Source of the DNA: Thermaceae bacterium
GTDB taxonomy: Bacteria; Deinococcota; Deinococci; Deinococcales; Marinithermaceae
NCBI GenBank assembly: GCA_027023345.1
Contig: JALVVO010000217.1
Span: forward strand, 1 to 7,806
Reading direction: 5' to 3'
DNA: 7,806 nucleotides
Position numbers and translations under genes: made by a program. Shown piece by piece: positions 1 through 6,378 of the stretch (position 1 is its first letter; the number at the start of each line of letters is the position of its first letter). Under the pieces are notes generated by a model. It worked only from the letters and a program-made list of their open reading frames with translations, was not told where the DNA came from and made no database searches.

Positions 1-2
1 GG

Positions 3-839
3 CTCGCCCTCGTCGAGGGGGACGTGGTCCGCTACCTCCCCGCCGAGGACGAGGTCTCGGCCCCGCCGCTCTTTGCCGGGGAGCTCTACTACGCGGGCTG
101 GGACGGCGGGGTCTACCGGGCCGCGGGGGGGAGGCCCGAGCGCGTCCTCTCGGCCCAGGCCGAGATCACCGCCGCCCCCCTGGAGGCCGGCGGCCGGGTC
201 TACGTCCCCAGCCGCGACGGCCGGCTCTACGTGCTCGAGCACGGCCGGCTCGCCTACGCCTTCGAGGCCGAGGGGCACCTCTCGGCGGGGGCGACGCTCT
301 ACCGGGGGATGCTCTTCCTTTCCAGCGAGTCGGGCTGGGTCTACGTGCTCGAGCCCACCACCGGCCGCCTCTTCTACAAGGTCGAAGCGGGGCCGATCCA
401 CGTCCCCCTGCCCGCCGCCGAGGGGGTGGTGCTCTTTCCCACCTGGCCCGGGGAGGTGCACGCCTTCGACCCCCTCACCCGGGAGACGCTCTGGACGTTT
501 GAGCTCGAGGGCGAGGTCTGGGCGGCCCCGGCGGTGGGGTACGGGCTCGCCTTCCTCGCGAGCTGGGGCGGGGTGCTCTACGCGGTGGACCTCTTCGAGG
601 GCGAGAAGGTCTGGAGCGCCCGGGTGGGGCGGGTGACCGCCGGGCTCAGCCTCGCCGCCGGGGTGCTCTACGTGGCCACCGAGGAGGGGAGGCTCCTCGC
701 CTTCGACGCCAAAAGCGGCGAGCTCCGCTTCGAGGCCTCCGGCCTCGGCGAGCTGCAGACCCCGCCCCTCCCCACCGAGCGGGGCGTCTTCTTGGCCGCC
801 CTTGACGGGCGCGTATACCGCTTTTACGAGCCCGAATGA
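3..839 (+). CDS. PQQ-like beta-propeller repeat protein, 5' end missing
   Basis: The reading frame is open from the first complete codon of the window, so the true start and any signal peptide lie outside; the GTG at 24 is not a convincing start. Counting residues from nt 24, about seven repeats of 37-41 residues begin near 12, 49, 88, 126, 167, 205 and 246. Each has a hydrophobic strand, a Gly-rich turn and a strand such as VHAFDP, LYAVDL or LLAFDA, often followed by a Gly/Glu turn and an aromatic residue (TRETLWTF, EGEKVWSA). This is the pattern of PQQ/quinoprotein-like propeller blades, the fold of BamB and of PQQ dehydrogenases. The repeats run to the stop, so the C-terminus is a complete propeller edge. 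No catalytic residues are visible, and a scaffold or outer-envelope role is more likely than an enzyme, but this is inference. The location in the cell cannot be judged without the N-terminus. It reads toward gatB but is separated from it by 131 bases. Confidence 0.85.
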   Translation, partial: LALVEGDVVRYLPAEDEVSAPPLFAGELYYAGWDGGVYRAAGGRPERVLSAQAEITAAPLEAGGRVYVPSRDGRLYVLEHGRLAYAFEAEGHLSAGATLYRGMLFLSSESGWVYVLEPTTGRLFYKVEAGPIHVPLPAAEGVVLFPTWPGEVHAFDPLTRETLWTFELEGEVWAAPAVGYGLAFLASWGGVLYAVDLFEGEKVWSARVGRVTAGLSLAAGVLYVATEEGRLLAFDAKSGELRFEASGLGELQTPPLPTERGVFLAALDGRVYRFYEPE

Positions 840-880
840 CCCCGTACCCTCCGGTCCCGGGCGCGTTCCCTTGCATAGGC

Positions 881-909
881 TTGACGCATAGCGCATACCG
901 CGGTAGGAT
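881..909 (+). promoter_or_regulatory. Possible sigma-70-type promoter upstream of gatB
   Basis: TTGACG at 881-886 and TAGGAT at 904-909 are separated by exactly 17 bases, matching five of six and four of six consensus positions. Transcription would start near 916, giving a leader of about 55 bases before the gatB ATG. A perfect 10-base palindrome, TACCGCGGTA (896-905), lies in the spacer and touches the -10 box, where a repressor could act. The pentamer GCATA occurs three times nearby (873, 886, 893). The stretch is AT-richer than its surroundings. It lies upstream of a terminator-like hairpin, so it may drive an attenuated transcript or may be a chance match. Confidence 0.5.
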
Positions 910-925
910 AGATAGCAGAGAGGCC

Positions 926-949
926 GCGAAAGCGGCCGCTTCGCTTTTT
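926..949 (+). terminator. Terminator-like hairpin with T tract in the gatB leader
   Basis: GCGAA (926-930) pairs with TTCGC (940-944) and GC (932-933) with GC (938-939). This leaves one bulged A at 931 and the loop GGCC, and TTTTT follows at once (945-949). That is the shape of an intrinsic terminator. A competing hairpin is possible: GGCCGC (922-927), a GAAA tetraloop (928-931) and GCGGCC (932-937), which would break the terminator stem. The simplest reading is a terminator for the propeller gene that ends at 839. The alternative is an attenuator for a transcript starting near 916. The sequence alone does not decide between them. Confidence 0.55.
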
Positions 950-955
950 GGGGGC

Positions 956-961
956 TATAAT
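956..961 (+). promoter_or_regulatory. Consensus -10 box for a near-leaderless gatB transcript
   Basis: TATAAT is a perfect -10 hexamer in very GC-rich DNA, and its last base is nine bases before the gatB ATG at 971. A start site six to eight bases downstream would leave only a few untranslated bases. There is no Shine-Dalgarno sequence in front of the ATG (the bases are GCCCGCCGT), which fits leaderless initiation, common in the Deinococcus-Thermus group. No -35 match is present 16-18 bases upstream, where the hairpin sits. Confidence 0.6.
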
Positions 962-970
962 GCCCGCCGT

Positions 971-2377
971 ATGGTCCGGCCGGCGATTGGGCTCGAGGTC
1001 CACCTCCACCTGAAGACCCGCACCAAGATGTTCTGCGGCTGCGAGCTCGCCTACGGCGACGCCCCCAACACCCACGTCTGCCCGGTCTGCCTGGGGCTCC
1101 CCGGGAGCCTGCCGGTGGCGAACCGCGAGGCGGTGGAGAAGGGGCTCCTCCTCGCCCTCGCCCTCGGTTGCGCGATCCCCGAGCGGACCCAGTTCCACCG
1201 GAAGAACTACTTCTACCCGGACCTTCCCAAGAACTACCAGATCAGCCAGTACGACCGCCCCATCGGCACGAACGGGGCGCTGCTTTTGGGGGAGAAGCGC
1301 GTCCGCATCCGCCGCATCCACCTCGAGGAGGACGCGGGGAAAAGCCTCCACCCCGAGGGGGCGGACGCCACCCTCGTGGACCTGAACCGCGCCGGGGCGC
1401 CGCTCGTCGAGCTGGTCACCGAGCCCGACCTCGAGTCCCCGGAGGAGGCGCGGGAGTTTCTAAGGCGGCTCCAGGCCGTGGCCCGCACCCTGGGCGTCTC
1501 CGACGCGAGCCCCGAGGAGGGCAAGATGCGGGCCGACGTCAACGTCTCGCTAAGGGGCCCGGACGGAAAGCTCGGCACCAAGGTCGAGATCAAGAACCTG
1601 AACTCCTTCAAGAGCGTCCAGCGGGCGCTGGAGTACGAAATCGAGCGGCAGCGGAAGATCCTCGAGCGAGGCGGCGTGGTCGAGCAGGCGACGCTCGGTT
1701 TCGACGAGAAAAGCGGCAAGACCTTCGTCATGCGCACCAAGGAGACCGAGTCCGACTACCGCTACTTCCCCGAGCCGGACCTCGTGCCCTTTGCCATCGC
1801 CCGGGACTGGCTCGAAGCCCTCAAGGCCCAGATGCCCGAGCTCCCCGCCGAGCGGGCGGATCGCTACGTCGCCGCCGGGGTGCGCCGCTACGACGCCGAG
1901 ATCCTGGCCTACGACCTCGAGCTCGCCCCCTTCTTCGACGAGGCCCTAAAAACCGGCGCCGACCCCCAGAAGCTCGCGAACTGGCTGAACGCCGACGTCA
2001 AGGGCTACCTCACCCAGCGGGGGGTCGCCCTCTCGGCGACCGGCCTCACCCCGGAGAACCTCGCGAGGCTCGTCCGCCTCGTCGAGTCGGGCACGATCAC
2101 CGGCCGGGTAGCGAAAGAGATCCTCCCCGAGGTCATGGAGGGGGCGGACCCCGAGCGGATCGTCGAGGAGCGCGGGCTCAAGGCGGTGACGGACGAGGGG
2201 GCGCTGCGCGAGCTGGTCGCCAAGGTCGTCGCCGAGAACCCCAAGGTGGTGGAGCAGATCAAGGCGGGGAAGACCAAGGCGATCAACGCCCTCTTGGGCC
2301 AGGTGATGAAGGCCACCCGCGGCACCGCGCCGCCCGACCTCGTCCGCCGGCTGCTCGAGGAAGCGATCGGGGGTTAG
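971..2377 (+). CDS. gatB: Aspartyl/glutamyl-tRNA amidotransferase subunit B
   Basis: GatB is the tRNA-binding and kinase subunit of cytoplasmic GatCAB. The complex phosphorylates the side chain of Glu or Asp mischarged on tRNA-Gln or tRNA-Asn and amidates it with ammonia from GatA. The 468-residue product starts with the family opening (IGLEVHLHL, residues 6-14). Visible marks are the CxC and CxxC pair (C22, C24, C37, C40) that can bind zinc, the block YFYPDLPKNYQISQYD (80-95), HLEEDAGKS (117-125) and the GatB signature DLNRAGAPLVEL (137-148). A helical and YqeY-like tail for tRNA binding fills roughly the last 140 residues. The frame is open upstream to an ATG at 836, but those extra 45 residues match nothing in the family and span the promoter and hairpin signals. 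The ATG at 971 gives the usual length of about 469, so it was chosen. gatA and gatC are not adjacent. The stop lies 9 bases from the stop of a convergent gene. Confidence 0.97.
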   Translation: MVRPAIGLEVHLHLKTRTKMFCGCELAYGDAPNTHVCPVCLGLPGSLPVANREAVEKGLLLALALGCAIPERTQFHRKNYFYPDLPKNYQISQYDRPIGTNGALLLGEKRVRIRRIHLEEDAGKSLHPEGADATLVDLNRAGAPLVELVTEPDLESPEEAREFLRRLQAVARTLGVSDASPEEGKMRADVNVSLRGPDGKLGTKVEIKNLNSFKSVQRALEYEIERQRKILERGGVVEQATLGFDEKSGKTFVMRTKETESDYRYFPEPDLVPFAIARDWLEALKAQMPELPAERADRYVAAGVRRYDAEILAYDLELAPFFDEALKTGADPQKLANWLNADVKGYLTQRGVALSATGLTPENLARLVRLVESGTITGRVAKEILPEVMEGADPERIVEERGLKAVTDEGALRELVAKVVAENPKVVEQIKAGKTKAINALLGQVMKATRGTAPPDLVRRLLEEAIGG

Positions 2378-2386
2378 TGGCGGCCC

Positions 2387-4135
2387 TTAAGCCGGCGCGG
2401 GCTCGGCGCGGGCCACCGCCTCGAGCTCATTCCGCCAGGGCCCAAGGCCGAGCGCCTCCAGGTGCTCGAGGTAGTAGCGCGTCCCCGCCGCGAGGTTTTC
2501 GAGGTAGGTCCGGCGGTAGGCCGGGCTTTGCTCTTTTTCGCTGCCGAAGCGGCCGTGCTCGAGGTCATTGAGGTAGTCCCGGTAGAGCCTCAGCTCCTTG
2601 ACGAAGACGTGGGGCCGCTCGGGGTCGAGGGGGAGTTCGGCGCGGCCGTAGATGTGGTCCACCATCTCCTCCAGGGTGTAGGTTCCCTTGAAGTAGGCGA
2701 GGTTGGGGCCGGGGCAGACCGAGACCCCGGCGGGCTCGTTCATCTGGGCGTCGAGCTCGAAGGAAAGGTGGGCGGGCTCGGCGAGGCCCACGCAGAGGCA
2801 TTGCTTTTCGAGCACGCGCGCGATCGCCTCCTCGCGGGCCCGGCCCTCGAGGCTTGCCTCGATCTCCTTGATCTTGCGGTACTGGTAGGCGCGGCTCGCG
2901 GTGCAGATGGGGCGCTCGGTGTATTCGTCGTTGAACTCGAGGTGGCCCTTGGGACAGGGGCTCCCCGGCCGGCCCTCGGCGTACCAGGCGTGCATGCGCT
3001 TCTCCATGGTGGCGCTTTTTAGGACGTGGAAGGGAACGCCGAGCGGCGAGGCGCCGGAGAGCTCGAGGTCCTCCTCGCCTGCCCGGACGAGCTCGGCCCG
3101 GGTGGCCTCGTCCACGATCGTCACCTCGGGCACGAGCAAGAAGGGCGAGCCCCAGCCCACCGAGTCGAGCCCGTAGCGCTCGGTCAGGAGGCGTTGTTCG
3201 AAGGCGTTCCCCACCCCGCCCTGGGCAGTGACCCGGAGCGGCGGGGGGTCTTCGGGCACCAGCAGGCCGAGCTTCTTGCGGGCGGCGCGGTAGAGGGCGA
3301 AGAGGGTCTCGATGAGCTCCTCCCTTCGCCTTTTGAACTCCTCCAGGATGGGGCCCATCAGCACCCCCGGGGTGGCGAAGGCGTGGCCGCCGCAGTTCAG
3401 GCCCGACTCGATCCGGAACTCGCTGACCCATAGGCCCTTCTTGGCCAGGAACTTGCCCTGGGTGAGGGCGCTCCTGAAGTCGGAGACCTTGAGGATGAGC
3501 TCCTTTTTGATCCGGCCCGCCTCGTCGGCGAAGAAGTCCTTGAACTGGGCGAGGTAGGAGTAAAGCCGCGGGTTCAGCCCCGCCGAGAGGCAGAGCGCCC
3601 CTTCGAGCTTGCTCCTCGCAAAGCCCCGGACGGCGGCGTGGGCGTCGTTCATCTCCACCGGAAGGGGTTTTCCCTTCCAGTAGTTCGTCTTGTCCACCTT
3701 GGTCATGACGTTGGCCTCGATCCGGCCGGGGCGGAGGCGGGCGCGGATCTCGGCGGCGAGCTCGGGGGCGCGGCTCGCCTGGTAGCGGCGGTAGAGCCTT
3801 TTGAGGGGGGCGTCCTCAGGGAGGAGCTCGAGATAGCGAACGAGCTCGCTCCCCGCCCGGAGGGGCGCCCTTCTTAGCGCCTCGAACTCGTTCTTCACGA
3901 TCTCCGCCACCAGGTCGAGGTAGGCAGCGATGCGCCGGGCGCGGGAGTCCTTCGCGAGGTCCTTTTCGATGGGGCGGTACTCCGCCCCGATCCGGCCCGC
4001 CCAGAGCGCGCGCATGCGCTCGGCCAGGTCGTCGTCCACGATCGAGAGGGTGGAGCTGATCCCGTACTTGGCCACCTTCAAGGGCGTGTCCACCGAGAAG
4101 GCGGTGCCCATCACCGGGATGTGAAAGCGGTGCAT
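2387..4135 (-). CDS. Conserved uncharacterised protein, 582 residues, cysteine motifs, possible TIM-barrel flavoprotein relative
   Basis: I cannot name this protein. From memory it resembles hypothetical proteins of similar length in other phyla that keep the opening (HIPVMGTAFSVDTPLKVAKYGISS, residues 5-28) and the central block GLNCGGHAFAT (245-255); this is unchecked. It has seven cysteines: C182, C248, C394, C411, C446, C448 and C474. Four lie in short motifs, CPKGH (394-398), QCLC (445-448) and VCPG (473-476), which suggests a metal or iron-sulfur site. VTAQGG (302-307) followed by GLDSVGWGSPFLL (322-334) looks like the Gly-rich phosphate-binding end of FMN-dependent TIM barrels such as glutamate synthase or nitronate monooxygenase, with VAKYGISS as a possible first strand. 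This fold guess is inference. There is no signal peptide or membrane segment, so it is probably cytoplasmic. The ATG lies 8 bases after the stop of the upstream membrane protein gene, so the two are probably co-transcribed and translationally coupled. The preceding TAGGGTAGG is only a weak ribosome site. Confidence 0.85.
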   Translation of the reverse strand: MHRFHIPVMGTAFSVDTPLKVAKYGISSTLSIVDDDLAERMRALWAGRIGAEYRPIEKDLAKDSRARRIAAYLDLVAEIVKNEFEALRRAPLRAGSELVRYLELLPEDAPLKRLYRRYQASRAPELAAEIRARLRPGRIEANVMTKVDKTNYWKGKPLPVEMNDAHAAVRGFARSKLEGALCLSAGLNPRLYSYLAQFKDFFADEAGRIKKELILKVSDFRSALTQGKFLAKKGLWVSEFRIESGLNCGGHAFATPGVLMGPILEEFKRRREELIETLFALYRAARKKLGLLVPEDPPPLRVTAQGGVGNAFEQRLLTERYGLDSVGWGSPFLLVPEVTIVDEATRAELVRAGEEDLELSGASPLGVPFHVLKSATMEKRMHAWYAEGRPGSPCPKGHLEFNDEYTERPICTASRAYQYRKIKEIEASLEGRAREEAIARVLEKQCLCVGLAEPAHLSFELDAQMNEPAGVSVCPGPNLAYFKGTYTLEEMVDHIYGRAELPLDPERPHVFVKELRLYRDYLNDLEHGRFGSEKEQSPAYRRTYLENLAAGTRYYLEHLEALGLGPWRNELEAVARAEPAPA

Positions 4136-4143
4136 GACCTACC

Positions 4144-4482
4144 CTATTCCGCGCCCGAATGAGGAGCGTGGGGGGTGGGGCAGGCCCCGCCGCACCCGGC
4201 CTCGCCGTCGAGGGCGGCGCGCTTGTAGACGAGGAAGAAAAGCCCCGCGCCGTAGAGCAAGAGGAGGTAGAAGGCCGCTTCGCCGCTCGCCTCGCGGGCG
4301 CCGCTTAGGAGCACCAAGAGGAGCGCGTCGAGGAGCACCATGATCCCCGCCTTGCCGCAGGGCATGCGCCAGAGGGCGAGCGTGCCGAGGGCGAGGAGGA
4401 GTCCGTAGGAAAGGGCCACGCCGGGGGCAAACAAAAGGGCGAGGAGGATCCCCCCGGCGACGGGGGCTAAGAACCGCTGCAT
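4144..4482 (-). CDS. Small integral membrane protein with Cys/His tail, unknown function
   Basis: The product is 112 residues if it starts at the ATG at 4482. Hydrophobic stretches at about 4-20, 22-38, 45-61 and 69-86 suggest four membrane helices joined by short loops. A hydrophilic tail follows with a CGGAC pair (C97 and C101) and two histidines (H105, H108) that could bind metal. Another cysteine, C42, sits in the MPCGK loop between helices two and three. The frame extends upstream to a GTG at 4530, but that extension crosses a perfect terminator hairpin. The ATG at 4482 has an extended -10 box at the spacing used by leaderless genes, so I prefer it. I do not recognise the family. It lies immediately upstream of the 582-residue gene and probably forms an operon with it, which hints at a shared role. 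Confidence 0.7.
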   Translation of the reverse strand: MQRFLAPVAGGILLALLFAPGVALSYGLLLALGTLALWRMPCGKAGIMVLLDALLLVLLSGAREASGEAAFYLLLLYGAGLFFLVYKRAALDGEAGCGGACPTPHAPHSGAE

Positions 4483-4488
4483 GCCGGG

Positions 4489-4497
4489 AGCATAGCA
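4489..4497 (-). promoter_or_regulatory. Extended -10 box for a leaderless membrane-protein transcript
   Basis: Read on the minus strand, TGCTATGCT is a TGN-extended -10 element (TATGCT, four of six matches). Six bases separate it from the ATG at 4482, so transcription would start at or next to the A of the start codon. No Shine-Dalgarno sequence exists there, and no -35 match lies at the right distance, where the upstream terminator hairpin sits. This element supports both the start choice and separate transcription from the ligase gene. Confidence 0.5.
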
Positions 4498-4520
4498 AAG
4501 CCCCGGCCAGAAGGCCGGGG
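4497..4520 (-). terminator. Intrinsic terminator of the acyl-CoA ligase gene
   Basis: On the minus strand a perfect 8-base-pair stem, CCCCGGCC / GGCCGGGG, with the 4-base loop TTCT starts 17 bases after the ligase stop codon and is followed by CTTT. The stem is strong and well placed but the T run is short, so termination may be partial. The tail touches the extended -10 box of the next gene. Confidence 0.7.
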
Positions 4521-4537
4521 CGTGGCTCACCTTCGGA

Positions 4538-6154
4538 TTACTCCCACGCGAAGTCCTTGAACTGCTCGCGGAGCTTGGACTTTAGGAACTTGCCCGCGCT
4601 GGTCCGCGGGATCTCCTCGACGAAGACGATGCGATCGGGGACCCACCACTTGGCGAACTTGGGCTCGAGGAAGGCCTTGAGCTCCTCCTCGGTGGCGCTC
4701 GCTCCCTCCTTCAGGACCACCACCGCGAGCGGCCGCTCCTGCCACTTGGGGTGGGGGACGGCGATCACCGCTGCCTCGGCCACCGCCGGGTGGCCCATCA
4801 GGGCGTTTTCGAGCTGGACCGAGCTGATCCACTCGCCGCCCGACTTCACCAGGTCCTTGGTGCGGTCCACGATCTCGATGTAGCCCTCGGCGTCGATCGT
4901 GACCACGTCGCCGGTCTTGAACCAGCCGTCCTCGGTCCACTTGTCGGCGCCCTCGGGGAGGTTGTAGTAGCTCTCCGCGATCCAGGGGCCCCTGACCTGG
5001 AGCTCGCCCATCGTCTTGCCGTCCCAGGGGATCTCGCCTTCCTCGCCCCAGCCCCGGGCCTCGACCAGGGGGACGGGCAGGCCCTGCTTGGCCCGAATGC
5101 GGTACTTCTCGTCCTCGGGGAGGTCCTCCATGTAGCTTTTTAGGTAGCTGACGGTGCCGAGCGGCGTGGTCTCGGTCATGCCCCAGGCGTGGATCACCTT
5201 AAGGCCGAACTTGTCGAAGGCCCGGATCATGCCCTCGGGCGCCGCCGAGCCCCCCACCACCATGCGCATCCCCGGCACCAGCTTCCAGCGGTCGGGCGCC
5301 TTTTCCAGCGCTTGGAGGATGCCGAGCCAGATCGTGGGCACGCCGGCGGTGGCCGTCACCCGCTCGCGCTCGTAAAGGTCGAGGAGGCTTTCGGGGTCGA
5401 GGTAGGGGCCGGGGAGGACCTGCTTAGTCCCGGTCATGGTGGCGGTGAAGGGGAGGCCCCAGGCGTTTACGTGGAACATCGGCACCACCGGAAGAAGGAC
5501 GTCGTTTTGCGAGAGGTTCAGGGCGTCGGGGAGGGCCGAGGCCAGCGAGTGGAGCACCACCGCCCGGTGGCTGTAGACCACGCCCTTGGGCCGGCCGGTA
5601 GTCCCCGAGGTGTAGCACATGCCGAGGGCCTGGTCCTCGCTTTCGATGCGGAAGGCCTTTAGCTCGGGCGCGGGGGCGATCAGTTGCTCGTAGTCGAGGA
5701 AGCCCTCGGGCACCGGCTTGCCGGTGAGCGGCACCACGATCACCTCCTCGACGTTCTTCACGAGCGGCGCCACCTTCTCCCAAAGGGGCAAAAGGACGTC
5801 GTCCACGATCAAGAACCGGTCGCCGGCGTGCTCGATGATGTAGGCGAGGTCGGTGGGGTGGAGCCTTAGGTTCAGGGTGTGGAGCACGCCGCCCGCGATG
5901 GGGATGCCGAAGTAGGCCTCGAGGTGGGCGTAGTGGTTCCACATGAGCGTCCCCACCCGGTCGCCGTCCTTGAGGCCGAGCTTCAAGAGGGCGCTCGCGA
6001 GCTTCCGGGCCCGGCTCGCGAACTCGCCGTAGGTGTAGCGGTGGAGCGACCGGTCGGGCAGCCGGCTCACCACCTCGACCTTGGGGAAGAGCTTTTCCGC
6101 CCGCTCGAGAAAGTGACCGATGGTAAGGGGGTAGGGCATCATCTGTCCTCGCAT
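4538..6154 (-). CDS. AMP-forming acyl-CoA ligase, probably for medium- or long-chain fatty acids
   Basis: This enzyme joins a fatty acid to ATP to make acyl-AMP, then transfers the acyl group to coenzyme A, feeding beta-oxidation or lipid synthesis. The 538-residue protein has the full set of adenylate-forming motifs: the P-loop YTSGTTGRPKG (181-191), MTETTP (326-331), the TGD triad (414-416), the hinge at D430-R431, KDLVKSGGEWISS (433-445) and the C-terminal SAGKFLK, whose K522 is the expected adenylation lysine. VPMFHVNAWGLPF (224-236) includes W232. It corresponds, as I recall, to the gate tryptophan of the Thermus thermophilus long-chain fatty acyl-CoA synthetase, a 541-residue enzyme that this product resembles throughout. 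Chain-length preference is not readable here. The start at 6154 has AAAAAGGAGG four bases upstream; ATGs at 6142 and 6139 are in-frame alternatives. The gene stands alone, with its own promoter and terminator, and points away from the tRNA-tuf operon. No key residue is missing. Confidence 0.95.
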   Translation of the reverse strand: MRGQMMPYPLTIGHFLERAEKLFPKVEVVSRLPDRSLHRYTYGEFASRARKLASALLKLGLKDGDRVGTLMWNHYAHLEAYFGIPIAGGVLHTLNLRLHPTDLAYIIEHAGDRFLIVDDVLLPLWEKVAPLVKNVEEVIVVPLTGKPVPEGFLDYEQLIAPAPELKAFRIESEDQALGMCYTSGTTGRPKGVVYSHRAVVLHSLASALPDALNLSQNDVLLPVVPMFHVNAWGLPFTATMTGTKQVLPGPYLDPESLLDLYERERVTATAGVPTIWLGILQALEKAPDRWKLVPGMRMVVGGSAAPEGMIRAFDKFGLKVIHAWGMTETTPLGTVSYLKSYMEDLPEDEKYRIRAKQGLPVPLVEARGWGEEGEIPWDGKTMGELQVRGPWIAESYYNLPEGADKWTEDGWFKTGDVVTIDAEGYIEIVDRTKDLVKSGGEWISSVQLENALMGHPAVAEAAVIAVPHPKWQERPLAVVVLKEGASATEEELKAFLEPKFAKWWVPDRIVFVEEIPRTSAGKFLKSKLREQFKDFAWE

Positions 6155-6178
6155 AGTGCCTCCTTTTTCTTCGCGCCG

Positions 6179-6184
6179 AGTATA
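6179..6184 (-). promoter_or_regulatory. Likely -10 box of the acyl-CoA ligase promoter
   Basis: On the minus strand TATACT matches five of six consensus positions. A start site about seven bases downstream gives a leader of roughly 18 bases containing the strong AAGGAGG ribosome site. The hexamer 17 bases upstream (TCGCAA, 6207-6202) is a poor -35, so an activator or another sequence feature may help. It is divergent from the tRNA-tuf promoter, and the two -10 regions are about 60 bases apart. I see no clear repressor palindrome around it. Confidence 0.5.
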
Positions 6185-6218
6185 CCCGTCCGGCAGGCTT
6201 TTTGCGATAACGGGCGGC

Positions 6219-6247
6219 TTGACAGGGTATTCTAGCTATGCTAGCGT
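6219..6247 (+). promoter_or_regulatory. Promoter of the tRNA-tuf operon
   Basis: A perfect TTGACA (6219-6224) is followed after 17 bases by TAGCGT (6242-6247), which keeps the T, A and final T of the -10 consensus. Transcription would start near 6254, about 39 bases before the first tRNA. The spacer holds a perfect inverted repeat, CTAGC-TAT-GCTAG (6232-6244), that overlaps the -10 box; TATGCT within it is a weaker alternative -10 at poor spacing. The following leader to 6292 is C-rich and has no reading frame of note. Confidence 0.7.
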
Positions 6248-6292
6248 GGGAGTTCGGGCAGGGGTCCCAACCCCCGGCCCAGCCCCCAGGGT

Positions 6293-6369
6293 GCCACCCT
6301 AGCTCAACGCGGTAGAGCACCCGACTTGTAATCGGGGGGTTAGGGGTTCGACTCCCCTGGGTGGCTCCA
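6293..6369 (+). tRNA. tRNA-Thr (anticodon UGU)
   Basis: The acceptor stem pairs GCCACCC (6293-6299) with GGGTGGC (6359-6365), followed by T and an encoded CCA. The D arm is GCTC/GAGC. The anticodon stem CCCGA/TCGGG encloses the loop CTTGTAA, so the anticodon is TGT (6327-6329), reading ACA and probably ACG. The T arm is AGGGG-TTCGACT-CCCCT. It is the first tRNA of the operon. The five bases before it plus GCC can form AGGGT-GCC-ACCCT (6288-6300), a small hairpin competing with the 5' acceptor strand, probably incidental. Confidence 0.97.
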
Positions 6370-6378
6370 AGGAGGCGT

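Noticed and set aside
836..970. A 45-residue N-terminal extension of gatB starting at an ATG that overlaps the propeller stop codon
   Set aside because: GatB proteins begin close to IGLEVH. The extension would translate the promoter, palindrome and hairpin sequences and resembles nothing in the family.
1168..2571. A 467-codon plus-strand frame overlapping gatB and the gene beyond it
   Set aside because: The product is Arg/Pro/Gly-rich without any family feature, and it overlaps an intact gatB in another frame.
2462..3022. Plus-strand frames within the 582-residue minus-strand gene
   Set aside because: They are Val/Glu/Gly-rich mirror frames of a high-GC gene, with no ribosome site or recognisable motif.
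6185..6214. CCCGT ... ACGGG inverted repeat between the divergent promoters as a FadR-type operator
   Set aside because: The arms are only five bases and 20 bases apart, and do not look like a TetR-family site that I could support.
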